From DASXAI01 sp963798445 (GTDB taxonomy: Bacteria; Actinomycetota; Acidimicrobiia; Acidimicrobiales; Ilumatobacteraceae), in the NCBI GenBank assembly GCA_963798445.1, contig CAWCTH010000003.1, positions 1,634,575-1,698,574 on the forward strand: a stretch of DNA of 64,000 nucleotides, in the 5' to 3' direction. Of this stretch, positions 1-8,131 are shown one piece after another. Position 1 is the first letter of the stretch, and each line of letters begins with the position of its first letter. The position numbers and the translations under genes are program-made. Below the pieces are notes generated by a model. It was not told the origin of the DNA and did no database searches. It was given only the letters and a program-made list of their open reading frames with translations.

Positions 1-2
1 CG

Positions 3-587
3 GCCGACCTCGCCATCGTGCATGCCACCATCGACATCCTCCTGAAGGACGGCTACGACGGCCTCACCATGGCCGGCGTGGCCCAGCGGGCCGGCGTCTC
101 CACGGCGACCCTGTACCGTCGCTACGAGAGCAAGATCGACTTGGTGGTGGGTTGCATCACCACCTTGAAGGAAGAGTCGCACCAGACGATCGACACCGGT
201 TCGCTGGCCGGCGACATCCGTGCCCTCGTGCTCGACGGCTGCGTCGCCTTCTCCAGCGAAGGGGTGGGCCTCATGAAGGCCCTCATCGGCGAGGTGCAGC
301 GCAACCCCGAGTTGGGCGAAGCGGTGCGGGAACGGATCGTCGCCCAACGAACCGATCCCGGCCATCACCTCATCGAGCGGGCCGTCGAGCGGGGCGAGAT
401 CCCCCCGCCGGCCGACGCCGAACTGGCCCTCCAGATGATCATGGGCCCGTTCGTGTTCCGCACTCTCGTGTCGGGGGAGCCCATCGACGACGAGTTCGCC
501 GACCACTTGTGCACCATGGCGCTCCGTTTGCTCGGCGCCGAGGAGGACCTGGGCGAGACGGACTCCGCTTCCGGTGCACCCCGGTAG
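3..587 (+). CDS. TetR-family transcriptional regulator, 5' end cut by window
   Basis: This is a DNA-binding repressor of the TetR/AcrR type. The N-terminal helix-turn-helix is clear: GYDGLTMAGVAQRAGVSTA followed by TLYRRYESK, the usual TetR recognition-helix pattern. The remaining ~140 residues form the variable all-helical ligand-binding and dimerisation domain, so no ligand can be assigned. The frame is open to the left edge (A-D-L-A-I before the GTG at 18), and TetR proteins normally have about 10-20 residues before this point, so the true start probably lies outside the window. It ends 10 bases before the likely start of the DtxR-type gene, and the two may be co-transcribed. Confidence 0.88.
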   Translation, partial: ADLAIVHATIDILLKDGYDGLTMAGVAQRAGVSTATLYRRYESKIDLVVGCITTLKEESHQTIDTGSLAGDIRALVLDGCVAFSSEGVGLMKALIGEVQRNPELGEAVRERIVAQRTDPGHHLIERAVERGEIPPPADAELALQMIMGPFVFRTLVSGEPIDDEFADHLCTMALRLLGAEEDLGETDSASGAPR

Positions 588-597
588 CATCAGCTTC

Positions 598-1254
598 GTG
601 CCCGGCGAGTATCACCCTGCCTTCGAGGAGTACTGCGAAGCCATCTACGAGCTCCACGAGGACGATGTGGATGTCATCCAGGCACGCATCGCGGACCGGT
701 TGGTGATCTCCCGTCCCGCGGTGTCGGAGATGATCAAGCGGATGGAGGGCGAAGGCCTCGTCTCCACCGCCAAGAACAAGATCCAACTCAGCGCCAAGGG
801 CCGCCAGCTCGCGGAGCGCATCGTGCGCCGCCACCGCCTGGCCGAGCGCTTCCTCACCGACATCCTGGGGCTCTCGTGGGCCGAGGCCCACAAGGAAGCG
901 GGCAAGTGGGAGCACGTCATGTCGGACAAGGTGGAGGCGGCGATGGATCGCATCCTGTCGTCGCCTACGACCTGCCCGCACGGCAACCCGATCCCGGGCT
1001 CCGACTACGTGGCCCCCGACGCCAGGCGCCTGGTCGATATGGGCGTGGGCGCCCCGTTCACCGTGAGCCGCATCCCGGAGGAGCTGGAGTTCGAGCCGGG
1101 TCTGCTCGAGTTCCTGGAGAGGTCGTCCATCCAGCCCGGCCACAGCGGCACCGTGACGGCGTCGTCGCCTGACGGCACCATCACGGTCGAGATCGACGGG
1201 CGTCACGTGGGCGTAGGCGCCTTCGCCAGCGCCCGCATCCTCGTCACCGCCTGA
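598..1254 (+). CDS. DtxR/IdeR/MntR-family metal-dependent repressor
   Basis: A metal-sensing repressor of 218 residues. It has the N-terminal winged helix (IADRLVISRPAVSEMIKRME), the metal-binding/dimerisation helices (HRLAERFLTDILGL, then EAHKEAGKWEHVMSD), the CPHGNPIPG motif and a C-terminal SH3-like FeoA domain. The DtxR ligands His79, Glu83, His98, Glu105 and His106 have clear equivalents. The position of Cys102 is Gly here, which leaves the choice between Fe and Mn open. The GTG at 598 is preferred because homologues begin close to the EYHPAFEEYCEAIYEL segment; a GTG at 574 would overlap the TetR gene. An iron-uptake pair lies at 5.0-7.3 kb and is a possible target. Confidence 0.9.
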   Translation: MPGEYHPAFEEYCEAIYELHEDDVDVIQARIADRLVISRPAVSEMIKRMEGEGLVSTAKNKIQLSAKGRQLAERIVRRHRLAERFLTDILGLSWAEAHKEAGKWEHVMSDKVEAAMDRILSSPTTCPHGNPIPGSDYVAPDARRLVDMGVGAPFTVSRIPEELEFEPGLLEFLERSSIQPGHSGTVTASSPDGTITVEIDGRHVGVGAFASARILVTA

Positions 1255-1275
1255 TCCCCGTCTGATCCGCTTCCC

Positions 1276-2661
1276 GTGACGGCCGACGTCGTCGTCCTCG
1301 GCGCCGGACCGGCCGGTCTGGCGGCGGCGTGGCGCGCTGCGCTCGCCGGCCACCGCGTCGTCGTGCTGGACCGGGCCTCGTCCGTGGGTGGCATGGCGGC
1401 GTCGTTCGAGGTCGCCGGCCAGCGCGTCGATCACGGCAGCCACCGTCTGCACCACGCCACCGATCCCGAGGTGCTCGCCGCGCTGCAAGGTCTGCTCGGC
1501 GACGATCTGCAACTCCGGGCTCGCCATGGGCGCTTGCGCCTCGATGGTCGCTGGCTCGAGTTTCCGCTGCGCGCCAGCGACCTCGTCCGCCGGCTCCCGC
1601 TGCGGGTTGCGGCCGCGATGACGGCTGACACCCTCACCGCGCCGTTGCGCCGTGCCGGTCCCGACGCCACGTTCCCGGAGGTCGTCACGGCTGGCCTGGG
1701 CCCGACCGTCGCCGGTCACTTCTACCTCCCGTACGCCCGCAAGCTGTTCGGCGTCGACCCGGCCGAGCTGGACGGCGAACTGGCCCGGCGCCGCGTCTCG
1801 GGTACGTCGCCGGCCACCATCTTGCGCCGCGTCGTCGCCCGCCGCGGCAGCAGTGCTCGCACCTTCCACTACCCCCGACGCGGTTTCGGCCAGATCACCG
1901 ACGCCTTGGCCGACGCCGCCGCCGATGCGGGGGTGACGTTCCAGCTGTCCGTCGAGGTACGAGGGGTCGACCTACGGCCCGACGGCATCACGGTCCGGCT
2001 CGCTGACGCGGCGGCCGTGAGCGGGGCTCGGTTGTGGTCCACGATCCCGGCCGGCGCGCTGGCGGCGCTGGCCACACCGGCCCCTCCGCCCGACGTGCTC
2101 ACCGCCGCAGGAGCCCTCGATTACCGGGCCATGGCCCTCGTGTACCTCGTGGTCGACCGGCCCCGTTACACCGGGTTCGACGCTCACTACCTGCCCGACC
2201 CGGCGCACCCGGTGTCGCGGCTGTCCGAGCCGAAGAACTATCGCGACGGGCCGGACCCAGCCGATCACACGGTGCTGTGCGCCGAGGTGCCGTGCGCCGC
2301 GGGCGACGGGGTGTGGACGGCGTCCGACACCTCACTCGCCACGATGGTGGCCGACGCCCTGGTGGCCGGGGGGCTACCGGCTGTCGCCCCCGTCGATGTG
2401 GCCGTGCGGCGGCTGCCCCACGTCTACCCCGCCTATCGGCGCGGTTGGGCGGCGCAGCAGGATCGTCTGGAGGCGTGGGCGGCCGGCCACGAGCGACTGT
2501 TGCTGCTCGGCCGCCAGGCGCTGTTCGCCCACGACAACACCCACCACGCCCTGGCCATGGCGTGGGCCGCGGCGGCGTGCCTTGGGCGAGACGGGGCGTT
2601 CGACCACGAGCGCTGGCGGGCCGCCCGCGAGGACTTCCGCTCCCACGTGGTCGTCGACTGA
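1276..2661 (+). CDS. FAD-dependent amine oxidase/phytoene desaturase-like oxidoreductase
   Basis: A 461-residue flavoprotein. The N-terminus carries a dinucleotide-binding motif (VVLGAGPAGLAAAWRAALAG) followed by the acidic strand end VVVLD and the GGMA segment typical of protoporphyrinogen oxidase, UDP-galactopyranose mutase-like and carotenoid desaturase-like enzymes. The C-terminal FAD motif region is visible around LLLLGRQALFAHDNTHHAL. The substrate is not evident. It converges with a GT2/membrane glycosyltransferase pair, so a sugar or lipid-linked substrate is possible, but this is only context. The GTG start lies 22 bases after the repressor stop. The window has a separate and better match for the heme-pathway oxidase at 17.0 kb, so this one is not called as hemY. 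Confidence 0.8.
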   Translation: MTADVVVLGAGPAGLAAAWRAALAGHRVVVLDRASSVGGMAASFEVAGQRVDHGSHRLHHATDPEVLAALQGLLGDDLQLRARHGRLRLDGRWLEFPLRASDLVRRLPLRVAAAMTADTLTAPLRRAGPDATFPEVVTAGLGPTVAGHFYLPYARKLFGVDPAELDGELARRRVSGTSPATILRRVVARRGSSARTFHYPRRGFGQITDALADAAADAGVTFQLSVEVRGVDLRPDGITVRLADAAAVSGARLWSTIPAGALAALATPAPPPDVLTAAGALDYRAMALVYLVVDRPRYTGFDAHYLPDPAHPVSRLSEPKNYRDGPDPADHTVLCAEVPCAAGDGVWTASDTSLATMVADALVAGGLPAVAPVDVAVRRLPHVYPAYRRGWAAQQDRLEAWAAGHERLLLLGRQALFAHDNTHHALAMAWAAAACLGRDGAFDHERWRAAREDFRSHVVVD

Positions 2662-2818
2662 CGTCGTCGAGCCAGCGTTCGGCCCCGCCGTGGCGTCGTT
2701 CTGGGAGAGGTTGGTCGGTGGCGGCGCGAATTCGGCGCGCTGGTGAACAACTTCCACACGAACCGTTCGCCGTCGGTGGACTGTCCCACCCCATCTCGCT
2801 CGGCCCGCGGGCCGTGCC

Positions 2819-3640
2819 TCAGAGCGGGCCGCCCGCAGGCGGCGCGTTGAGCTCGCGGTACACCGCCGGCCCGACGCGGCGCAGGTAACGCCCGAGCCGC
2901 ACGAAGCTGCGGCCCGACTCCCGGAAGCCGTAGGAGATCGGCACCTCGGTGTAGCGCGCCCCCTTGGCCAGCAGGTCGAGGGTGAGCACCTGGGCGTAGT
3001 TGTAGTCGTGGATGATCTCCGCCCCGGCAGCGGCCCACGGTGCGAACGCCCGGTACCCGGACTGACCGTCGGTGATGGGGCATCGTGCCACCCACGCCAG
3101 CACCAACGTGAGGGCACGGTTGCCGGCCCGGCGGTGCGGGAGCATGTGGCGGATGTCGCCGGCGAAGCGCGAGCCCACCACGTAGTCGGCTCGGCCCTCC
3201 AGGATGGGTGCCACCATCTGGCCCAGCTCGTCGGGCGCGTACTCACCATCGGCATCGCAGAAGGCCACCGCCACCGGATCGTGCTCGCCGGCGGCGGCCA
3301 GGCCCGTGCGCACGGCGGCGCCCAGACCGAGGTTGCGGGGATGAGCGACCAACTCGGCGCCGGCGTCGCACGCCGCTTTGGCCGTGTCATCACCGGAGCC
3401 GTCGTCCACCACGATCACCAACACCGGATGGCCGCCGACCTCGCTGGGCACGCGCGCCAGCACGGCGCCGATCCGCGGCCCCTCGTTGTGGGCCGGCAGC
3501 ACGAGCACGACCGGACCCGCCGCCGGACCTGGCGCCGGGCGCACGACCGGCTCCGGACGCACGACCGCCCCCGGTCCAGCCGGGATCGACCGGGGCAAGC
3601 GCAGGCGCGGCCGCCACCCCAGCGGGAACCGACCCCTCAC
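2819..3640 (-). CDS. GT2 family glycosyltransferase (dolichol-phosphate mannosyltransferase-like)
   Basis: A 273-residue GT-A fold transferase. The nucleotide-sugar-binding start (VVLVLPAHNEGPRIGAVL), VIVVDDGSGDDT, the metal-binding FCDADGEY and the later DGQSGYRAF segment are typical of polyprenyl-phosphate sugar synthases and related GT2 enzymes. There is no long C-terminal membrane domain, so it probably acts at the inner face of the membrane. The GTG start at 3640 overlaps the stop of the upstream membrane glycosyltransferase by four bases (GTGA), indicating translational coupling. The likely division of labour is that this enzyme makes a lipid-linked sugar and the neighbour transfers it outside; this is inference. 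Confidence 0.88.
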   Translation of the reverse strand: MRGRFPLGWRPRLRLPRSIPAGPGAVVRPEPVVRPAPGPAAGPVVLVLPAHNEGPRIGAVLARVPSEVGGHPVLVIVVDDGSGDDTAKAACDAGAELVAHPRNLGLGAAVRTGLAAAGEHDPVAVAFCDADGEYAPDELGQMVAPILEGRADYVVGSRFAGDIRHMLPHRRAGNRALTLVLAWVARCPITDGQSGYRAFAPWAAAGAEIIHDYNYAQVLTLDLLAKGARYTEVPISYGFRESGRSFVRLGRYLRRVGPAVYRELNAPPAGGPL

Positions 3641-5058
3641 GAGCGCGCTCGACGCCACGTCCACACCCCCACCGCCACGAGCCCCACCGACCACACCGCC
3701 AGCAGCCCGCCCGACGCCACGTTCTGGTCCAGCCCGTTGGGCAGCACCCACCGGGTCAACCGCACGAACGGGTCGAGGGTGCGGTCGAAGTCGACGATGA
3801 GCGTGTGGTGGTGGCTCAGGACCCCGACCAACAAGAAGCCGTACGCCGCCACACCGAGCAGACCCAAGACGAGCAGCACCCGCCGGCCCAGCGGGCCGAG
3901 CCGTTGCGCCCACCAGGCGATGGCCAGCACGGCCAGCGGGATCACCACCACCGTCTGGCGACCGGGCCACCACCAGCCCTGCATCGTGAGCGCCACGTAC
4001 GTGGCCGTGAGCCAGCCGGCGCCCAGCGTGGCGAGGAGCGCGATGGCCCCGGGCGGCCGGCGCCGGGCCATGACCGCCATCGCCGGCACGATGGCCAGGA
4101 ACGCCGGCTGCCAGATGGCGAGACCGAAGTAGCGGTCGACGAGGAGGCCGGTGAGCCGCTGCGACCGGCCGACGTAGTCGGGCTGGTTGCCCACGACGCT
4201 GAAGTCGCCGGCGGTGAAGTGTGAGCCCGACGCGTAGGCCGTCCACCCGCCGTAGAGCCACCAGTGTCCGGCCAGGTAGGCGCCGCCGGCCACCACCAGA
4301 CCGGCCAGCACACCAGCGGCCCGGCGGGCGTGGCCGGCGCGCCACTGCTGCACCAGCAGGCCGGCGGCCAGCACCGCCGCCACCGGCACGTACTTCACCG
4401 ACAACCACGGCAGCGCGACCACGGCGAGGGCGGCGCCGATCGCCGCCCGTCGGGTCGGTGGACCGGTCAGCCACCAGAAGCACGCCAGCGTCACCAGCGC
4501 GGCGGGCAACTCGGGGTAGATCTGGGTGCCGTAGATGGCCAGTGGCGGGCTGAGGCCCGCGACCAGTGCCGCCGCCAGCGCGATCGGCGCCCCCACACCG
4601 ATCCGGCGCCGGGCCACGACGGCCAGCAGCCAGGCCAGCACGCCGGCCATGGCCGCCATCGCCAGCTTGGCCCCGAGCCAGCCGCCGAGGCCGACCGGCG
4701 CCGCCAGGATGAGGGGCAGCAGGGGGTCGTGGGGCTCGATCTGGGAGCCGTCGTGCTGGATCTCGGCCTGCACCGGCAGCAGCACCTCGTGGAAGTCGAG
4801 GTAGCGCGCCGCCGCCCGCTCGTCGCTCACGTCGACGTCGTGGTCCTCCCACAGCGAGATGGCGGTGAGGAGGTAATGGGGCTCGTCGGCGGTGGTGCGG
4901 GCCTCGTAGGTGGCCCACATCGGCGCGCCGATCGCCACGAACAGGGCCACGATCACACCGACGGCCACCGGCGCCCATCGGTGCTCGTACCAGCGCAGCG
5001 GCCGCGGCCCGAGCGACGGGTCGGCGACCGTCAGGCGAACAGCGGTTGCCCGAGCCAC
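3637..5058 (-). CDS. Multipass membrane glycosyltransferase (GT39/ArnT-like)
   Basis: An approximately 473-residue integral membrane protein with about ten hydrophobic helices. The first helix (VAVGVIVALFVAIGAPMWA) is followed by an extracytoplasmic loop with ARTTADEPHYLL and SLWEDHDVDVSDE, the acidic loop arrangement of GT-C enzymes that use lipid-phosphate sugars. Later helices include LPAALVTLACFWWL and VVVIPLAVLAIAWWA. No ATG exists near the N-terminus; the GTG at 5058 gives a short cytoplasmic lead and overlaps the end of the peroxidase gene by 28 bases. It is coupled to the GT2 gene that follows, supporting a two-step surface glycosylation pathway. The exact substrate is unknown. Confidence 0.78.
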   Translation of the reverse strand: MARATAVRLTVADPSLGPRPLRWYEHRWAPVAVGVIVALFVAIGAPMWATYEARTTADEPHYLLTAISLWEDHDVDVSDERAAARYLDFHEVLLPVQAEIQHDGSQIEPHDPLLPLILAAPVGLGGWLGAKLAMAAMAGVLAWLLAVVARRRIGVGAPIALAAALVAGLSPPLAIYGTQIYPELPAALVTLACFWWLTGPPTRRAAIGAALAVVALPWLSVKYVPVAAVLAAGLLVQQWRAGHARRAAGVLAGLVVAGGAYLAGHWWLYGGWTAYASGSHFTAGDFSVVGNQPDYVGRSQRLTGLLVDRYFGLAIWQPAFLAIVPAMAVMARRRPPGAIALLATLGAGWLTATYVALTMQGWWWPGRQTVVVIPLAVLAIAWWAQRLGPLGRRVLLVLGLLGVAAYGFLLVGVLSHHHTLIVDFDRTLDPFVRLTRWVLPNGLDQNVASGGLLAVWSVGLVAVGVWTWRRARS

Positions 5059-6287
5059 GTACCCTCGGGAGCGCCCGGCAGGGCGTAGAAGAACCCGCCG
5101 CCCTGCGGCTGGATGTACTCCTCGAGCGGCTCGCCCGCCAGCCGCGCCTGTGTCCGCAGGAACTGGCCCATGGTGCGCTGGTAGGAGACGAAGGCCAGGC
5201 CCTGGTCGAGGCGGCCGCCGCCGTCGAAGCCGCGCGAGAAGCTGATGCCCTTGCGGAAGATGAGGTCGTCGTCGGTCAGGGGGGTGCGGGGGTTGGCCAG
5301 ACGGATGTGGGCGTCCAGGGGCGTGACGGCACCCTCGGGATCGGCGGCGTAGTCGGGGATGTCGGTCTCGCGCCGGCCGTCCAGGGGGGCTCCGTTCGCC
5401 TTGCGCCGCCCGATCAGCGCCTCCTGCTCGGCCAGGCGCGTGCGATCCCAGAACTCGACGAACATCCGGATGACGCGCACCACGTGGTAGGAACCGCCGA
5501 CCGCCCACGCCGGTTCGCCGTCGGCGGGCTGCACCCACACGAAGCGGTCCATGACACCACCGTCGTCGGGCCGTAGGTTGGCGGTGCCGTCGACGAAGCC
5601 CATGAGGTTGCGCACGCCGGCCTCACCGGGACCGGCCTCGGTGCGCCGGTTGTAGCCGTCGAGCATCCAGTGCAATGCCATCGTGGCGCGGGTGGCCCGC
5701 ATGAGCTGACGCAGGGCGAAGAGGTTCACGTCCTCGTGGGCGCTCGAGATGCTGAGGAGGACATCGCCGTGCGAGCGGGCCGGATCGAGCTTGTCGTTGG
5801 CCAGGAACGGCATGGTGGCGAGGTCGCGCGGCGTCTGGGCGGCGAGGCCGTAGCGCTCGTCGAACAACGACGCCCCCACCGACGTCACGATGGACAGGTC
5901 CGCGGGCGGCGCGGGGTTCCCGACCGAGCCGGTGTACAGGGGCGGGAACCCCGGATCGCGGTCCTCGTAGCGCTGCCCTTCCATGATGCGCTGTGATTCG
6001 GTGGTGATCGCCTTGAACGTGTCGATCAGCTCGTCGCGCCCGTCCGCGGTGACGGTGAACGACGCCATGAGGCCGTACTCGTTGCCGGGGTAGGTGATGC
6101 CCGTCTGGTGGGCGCCGGCGAACGGGACGTAGCCCGGCGCGCCGCGGCCGCCGGCGGCGACCGAGTCATCTGAACCGGATCCGGACGCCGAGCTCGACGA
6201 TCCGCCCGCGCTGCAGCCTGCGCCCACGGCGGCGGCGGCTCCTCCGGCCAGGGCCGTGGTCAGGAAGGTGCGCCTACTGAGCGCCAT
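5031..6287 (-). CDS. efeB: Tat-exported DyP-type heme peroxidase (EfeB-like)
   Basis: A 418-residue dye-decolorising peroxidase. The N-terminus has a twin-arginine signal (SRRTFLTTALAGGAAAAVGA) leading to a Cys-Ser region, so the folded heme protein is exported. The family hallmark GFVDGTANLRP contains the catalytic Asp, and DAHIRLANPRT carries the proximal-His segment; KGISFSRGFDGG and LAFVSYQR complete the C-terminal heme domain. EfeB in the EfeUOB system oxidises ferrous iron for uptake. The gene follows an imelysin-type lipoprotein gene on the same strand after 32 bases. No EfeU permease gene is seen beside the pair. Confidence 0.9.
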   Translation of the reverse strand: MALSRRTFLTTALAGGAAAAVGAGCSAGGSSSSASGSGSDDSVAAGGRGAPGYVPFAGAHQTGITYPGNEYGLMASFTVTADGRDELIDTFKAITTESQRIMEGQRYEDRDPGFPPLYTGSVGNPAPPADLSIVTSVGASLFDERYGLAAQTPRDLATMPFLANDKLDPARSHGDVLLSISSAHEDVNLFALRQLMRATRATMALHWMLDGYNRRTEAGPGEAGVRNLMGFVDGTANLRPDDGGVMDRFVWVQPADGEPAWAVGGSYHVVRVIRMFVEFWDRTRLAEQEALIGRRKANGAPLDGRRETDIPDYAADPEGAVTPLDAHIRLANPRTPLTDDDLIFRKGISFSRGFDGGGRLDQGLAFVSYQRTMGQFLRTQARLAGEPLEEYIQPQGGGFFYALPGAPEGTWLGQPLFA

Positions 6288-6319
6288 GAGGACAGCCTAT
6301 GACGTCGGCCGGTGGGACA

Positions 6320-7258
6320 TCACGGCAACCCGAGCACGCCGGCCACCGTGGCCAGGTTCTCCGAGAGCGCCGCCAGCGAGGTCTTCATCTTCGTGGTGTC
6401 GGCCGCCGTCAACGCGCTGAAGGGCTTGTAGCCGGCGCCGTCCGCGTAGGCCTGGATCTCGGCCTGGACCTCGCTGAATCCGGCCTCGATCTTGTCGTCG
6501 AGGGCGGCGTCCTTGGCCTTGACCGCCGGGGCGAGGGCGTCGTAGGCGGCCCTCGAGCCGGCGACGTTGGCGGCGACGTCCCACAGGTCGGTGCCCGAGT
6601 ACCGGTCTTCCTCACCGGTGATCTTCCCTTCCGACACCTCCTCGATGAGGTCGGCGGCACCGGCCGGGATGGCATCGGGCGGGATGTCGGTGGTGTCGAT
6701 GGTGGACTTCAGCTTGGCGATGTTGGCGTCGAGGCCGTCGGCCAGCGCCGCTGCCCCGGACGAGGGGCCGATGTCGTTCTTCACCCAGAGCAGGTACTCC
6801 AGCTTGTGCCAGCCGGTCCACGCCGGGTCGTCCTCGTTGGCGAAGTCGTCGACGCGGGAGTCGACGGCCCCATCGATGTCCTCCACCAGGGCGGCGATGG
6901 GCTCGATGCCCTCCCACGCCTGACGCGACGGGGCGTAGGCGTCCTTGGCCGCCTGCACGTCTCCGGCCCGCACGGCGTCGGTGAAGACCTTCACATCGGC
7001 CACCAGCTTGTCCACCTGCTGGCGGACGTACTGCGTGTACTGGGCGGCGCCCTCGTTCACCAGGGGGTCGTCGGACGACGCGTTCGGGTCGACGGTGATG
7101 CCGGTCGCGGTGCCGGCACCACTGCCCGAGCCCGACCCGGGGCCGGACCCGGAAGCCGACGCCGATCCCCGGGTGCTGGCACCGTCGTCGCTACACGCGG
7201 CGACGCCGAGGGCCACGGTGAGGAGCAGGGCGGCTGACACGAGCCTGGAGCGACGCAC
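6320..7258 (-). CDS. efeO: Imelysin/M75-family iron-uptake lipoprotein (EfeO/EfeM-like)
   Basis: A 312-residue exported lipoprotein. The GTG at 7258 gives a classic lipoprotein signal (RRSRLVSAALLLTVALG then VAACSDD with the lipobox Cys); a TTG at 7294 would give a non-signal N-terminus. After a Gly/Ser linker comes the helical M75 domain with the metal-site motif HxxE in WHKLEYLLWV. The N-terminal cupredoxin domain of E. coli EfeO is absent, so the architecture is that of EfeM. It should bind iron outside the membrane and work with the DyP peroxidase encoded downstream. A TTAG-N5-CTAA inverted repeat sits 11 bases upstream of the start. Confidence 0.86.
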   Translation of the reverse strand: MRRSRLVSAALLLTVALGVAACSDDGASTRGSASASGSGPGSGSGSGAGTATGITVDPNASSDDPLVNEGAAQYTQYVRQQVDKLVADVKVFTDAVRAGDVQAAKDAYAPSRQAWEGIEPIAALVEDIDGAVDSRVDDFANEDDPAWTGWHKLEYLLWVKNDIGPSSGAAALADGLDANIAKLKSTIDTTDIPPDAIPAGAADLIEEVSEGKITGEEDRYSGTDLWDVAANVAGSRAAYDALAPAVKAKDAALDDKIEAGFSEVQAEIQAYADGAGYKPFSALTAADTTKMKTSLAALSENLATVAGVLGLP

Positions 7259-7268
7259 GGCGTGGTGT

Positions 7269-7281
7269 TTAGCAACCCTAA
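7269..7281. promoter_or_regulatory. Candidate metal-repressor operator upstream of efeO
   Basis: An inverted repeat TTAG-CAACC-CTAA lies 11 bases before the GTG start of the imelysin lipoprotein gene. The half-sites resemble those of DtxR/IdeR iron boxes, but the spacing and outer positions do not fit the 19-bp consensus. Its position and the DtxR-type gene in the same window make it a plausible operator, no more. Confidence 0.3.
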
Positions 7282-7330
7282 CATCGAGAAGCAAGAAGCC
7301 GGACGGCCAGAAGCAGGCGGGCCGACGAGC

Positions 7331-8101
7331 TCAGGCCGGGTAGCCGACCAACGCGACCTCCGAGATGGGGGTGTAGTCGAGGTCACCCGGCGGCGTCGTG
7401 CCCAGGATCTCCAGCGTCACCGTGGTGGTCACCACGTCGACCGGGATGCTCTGCATGGTGCGGTCGGGGGTGAAGGTCTGATCGACGGTCGTGGCGTTGG
7501 CGAAGGTCCAGCGCACGCCGGTCAACTTGCGCATCTGGGTGAAGCGGTCGGCGGCGGTGCAGTTGTCGATCTTGTCGTAGCCGGGGATGAGACCCACCGA
7601 CGTCAGATGGGTCGGTGCCGCCAGCGTGAGCTGCAGGGTCTGGCCGGTGCCGTCACCCAAGGACCGCCAGGCCGTGGCCGGGTCGCCGTCTTGCACGTTG
7701 GCCGGGTCGTAGCTGGTGACCTCGCCACAGCCGTTCTGGGCCGGACCGGTCTGACCCGACGCCGCCACGGTGGCCTTCACGGGTGCCGGTGCCGGTGCCA
7801 CGGTGGTGGCACCGGGGGCGGCGGTGGTGGCGACGGTGGGCACGGGCGCGGCGGTGGTGGCCACCACCGTCGTCGGGGCGTTCTTGCGGGCCTCGATCTC
7901 CTGGCCCCGCTCGTCGGCGGCGGCCCACAGCCGGTTGGCCCCGACGATCAGGACGGCGGCAAGGGCGGCTACCACGATGGTGTACGCAGCGGGGCGGGTG
8001 AAGGACGGCCCCAAGCGGCGCCCGCAGGCCCAGCAGCGGCGGTCGTCACGCTCCAGCTCGGCGTGGCACCTGGGGCAGTACACGCGCTCGACGCTACTCA
8101 C
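7331..8101 (-). CDS. Zinc-ribbon membrane protein with C-terminal discoidin-like domain
   Basis: A 256-residue protein of modular design. Residues ~8-30 form a zinc ribbon (CPRCHAELERDDRRCWACG), followed by one transmembrane helix (YTIVVAALAAVLIVGANRLW), a Pro/Ala/Thr-rich linker and a C-terminal beta domain. The C-terminal domain has DPANVQDGDPATAWRSLGDG and LAAPTHLTSVGLIPGYD, the pattern of F5/8-type (discoidin-like) carbohydrate-binding folds. The ribbon should be cytoplasmic and the beta domain outside. Function is unknown; it could link an internal partner to surface glycan. The GTG start is 30 bases from the end of helD, which lies upstream on the same strand. Confidence 0.7.
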   Translation of the reverse strand: MSSVERVYCPRCHAELERDDRRCWACGRRLGPSFTRPAAYTIVVAALAAVLIVGANRLWAAADERGQEIEARKNAPTTVVATTAAPVPTVATTAAPGATTVAPAPAPVKATVAASGQTGPAQNGCGEVTSYDPANVQDGDPATAWRSLGDGTGQTLQLTLAAPTHLTSVGLIPGYDKIDNCTAADRFTQMRKLTGVRWTFANATTVDQTFTPDRTMQSIPVDVVTTTVTLEILGTTPPGDLDYTPISEVALVGYPA

Positions 8102-8131
8102 CAGGGAGGCGACGAGGGCTGACGCCCTGCG

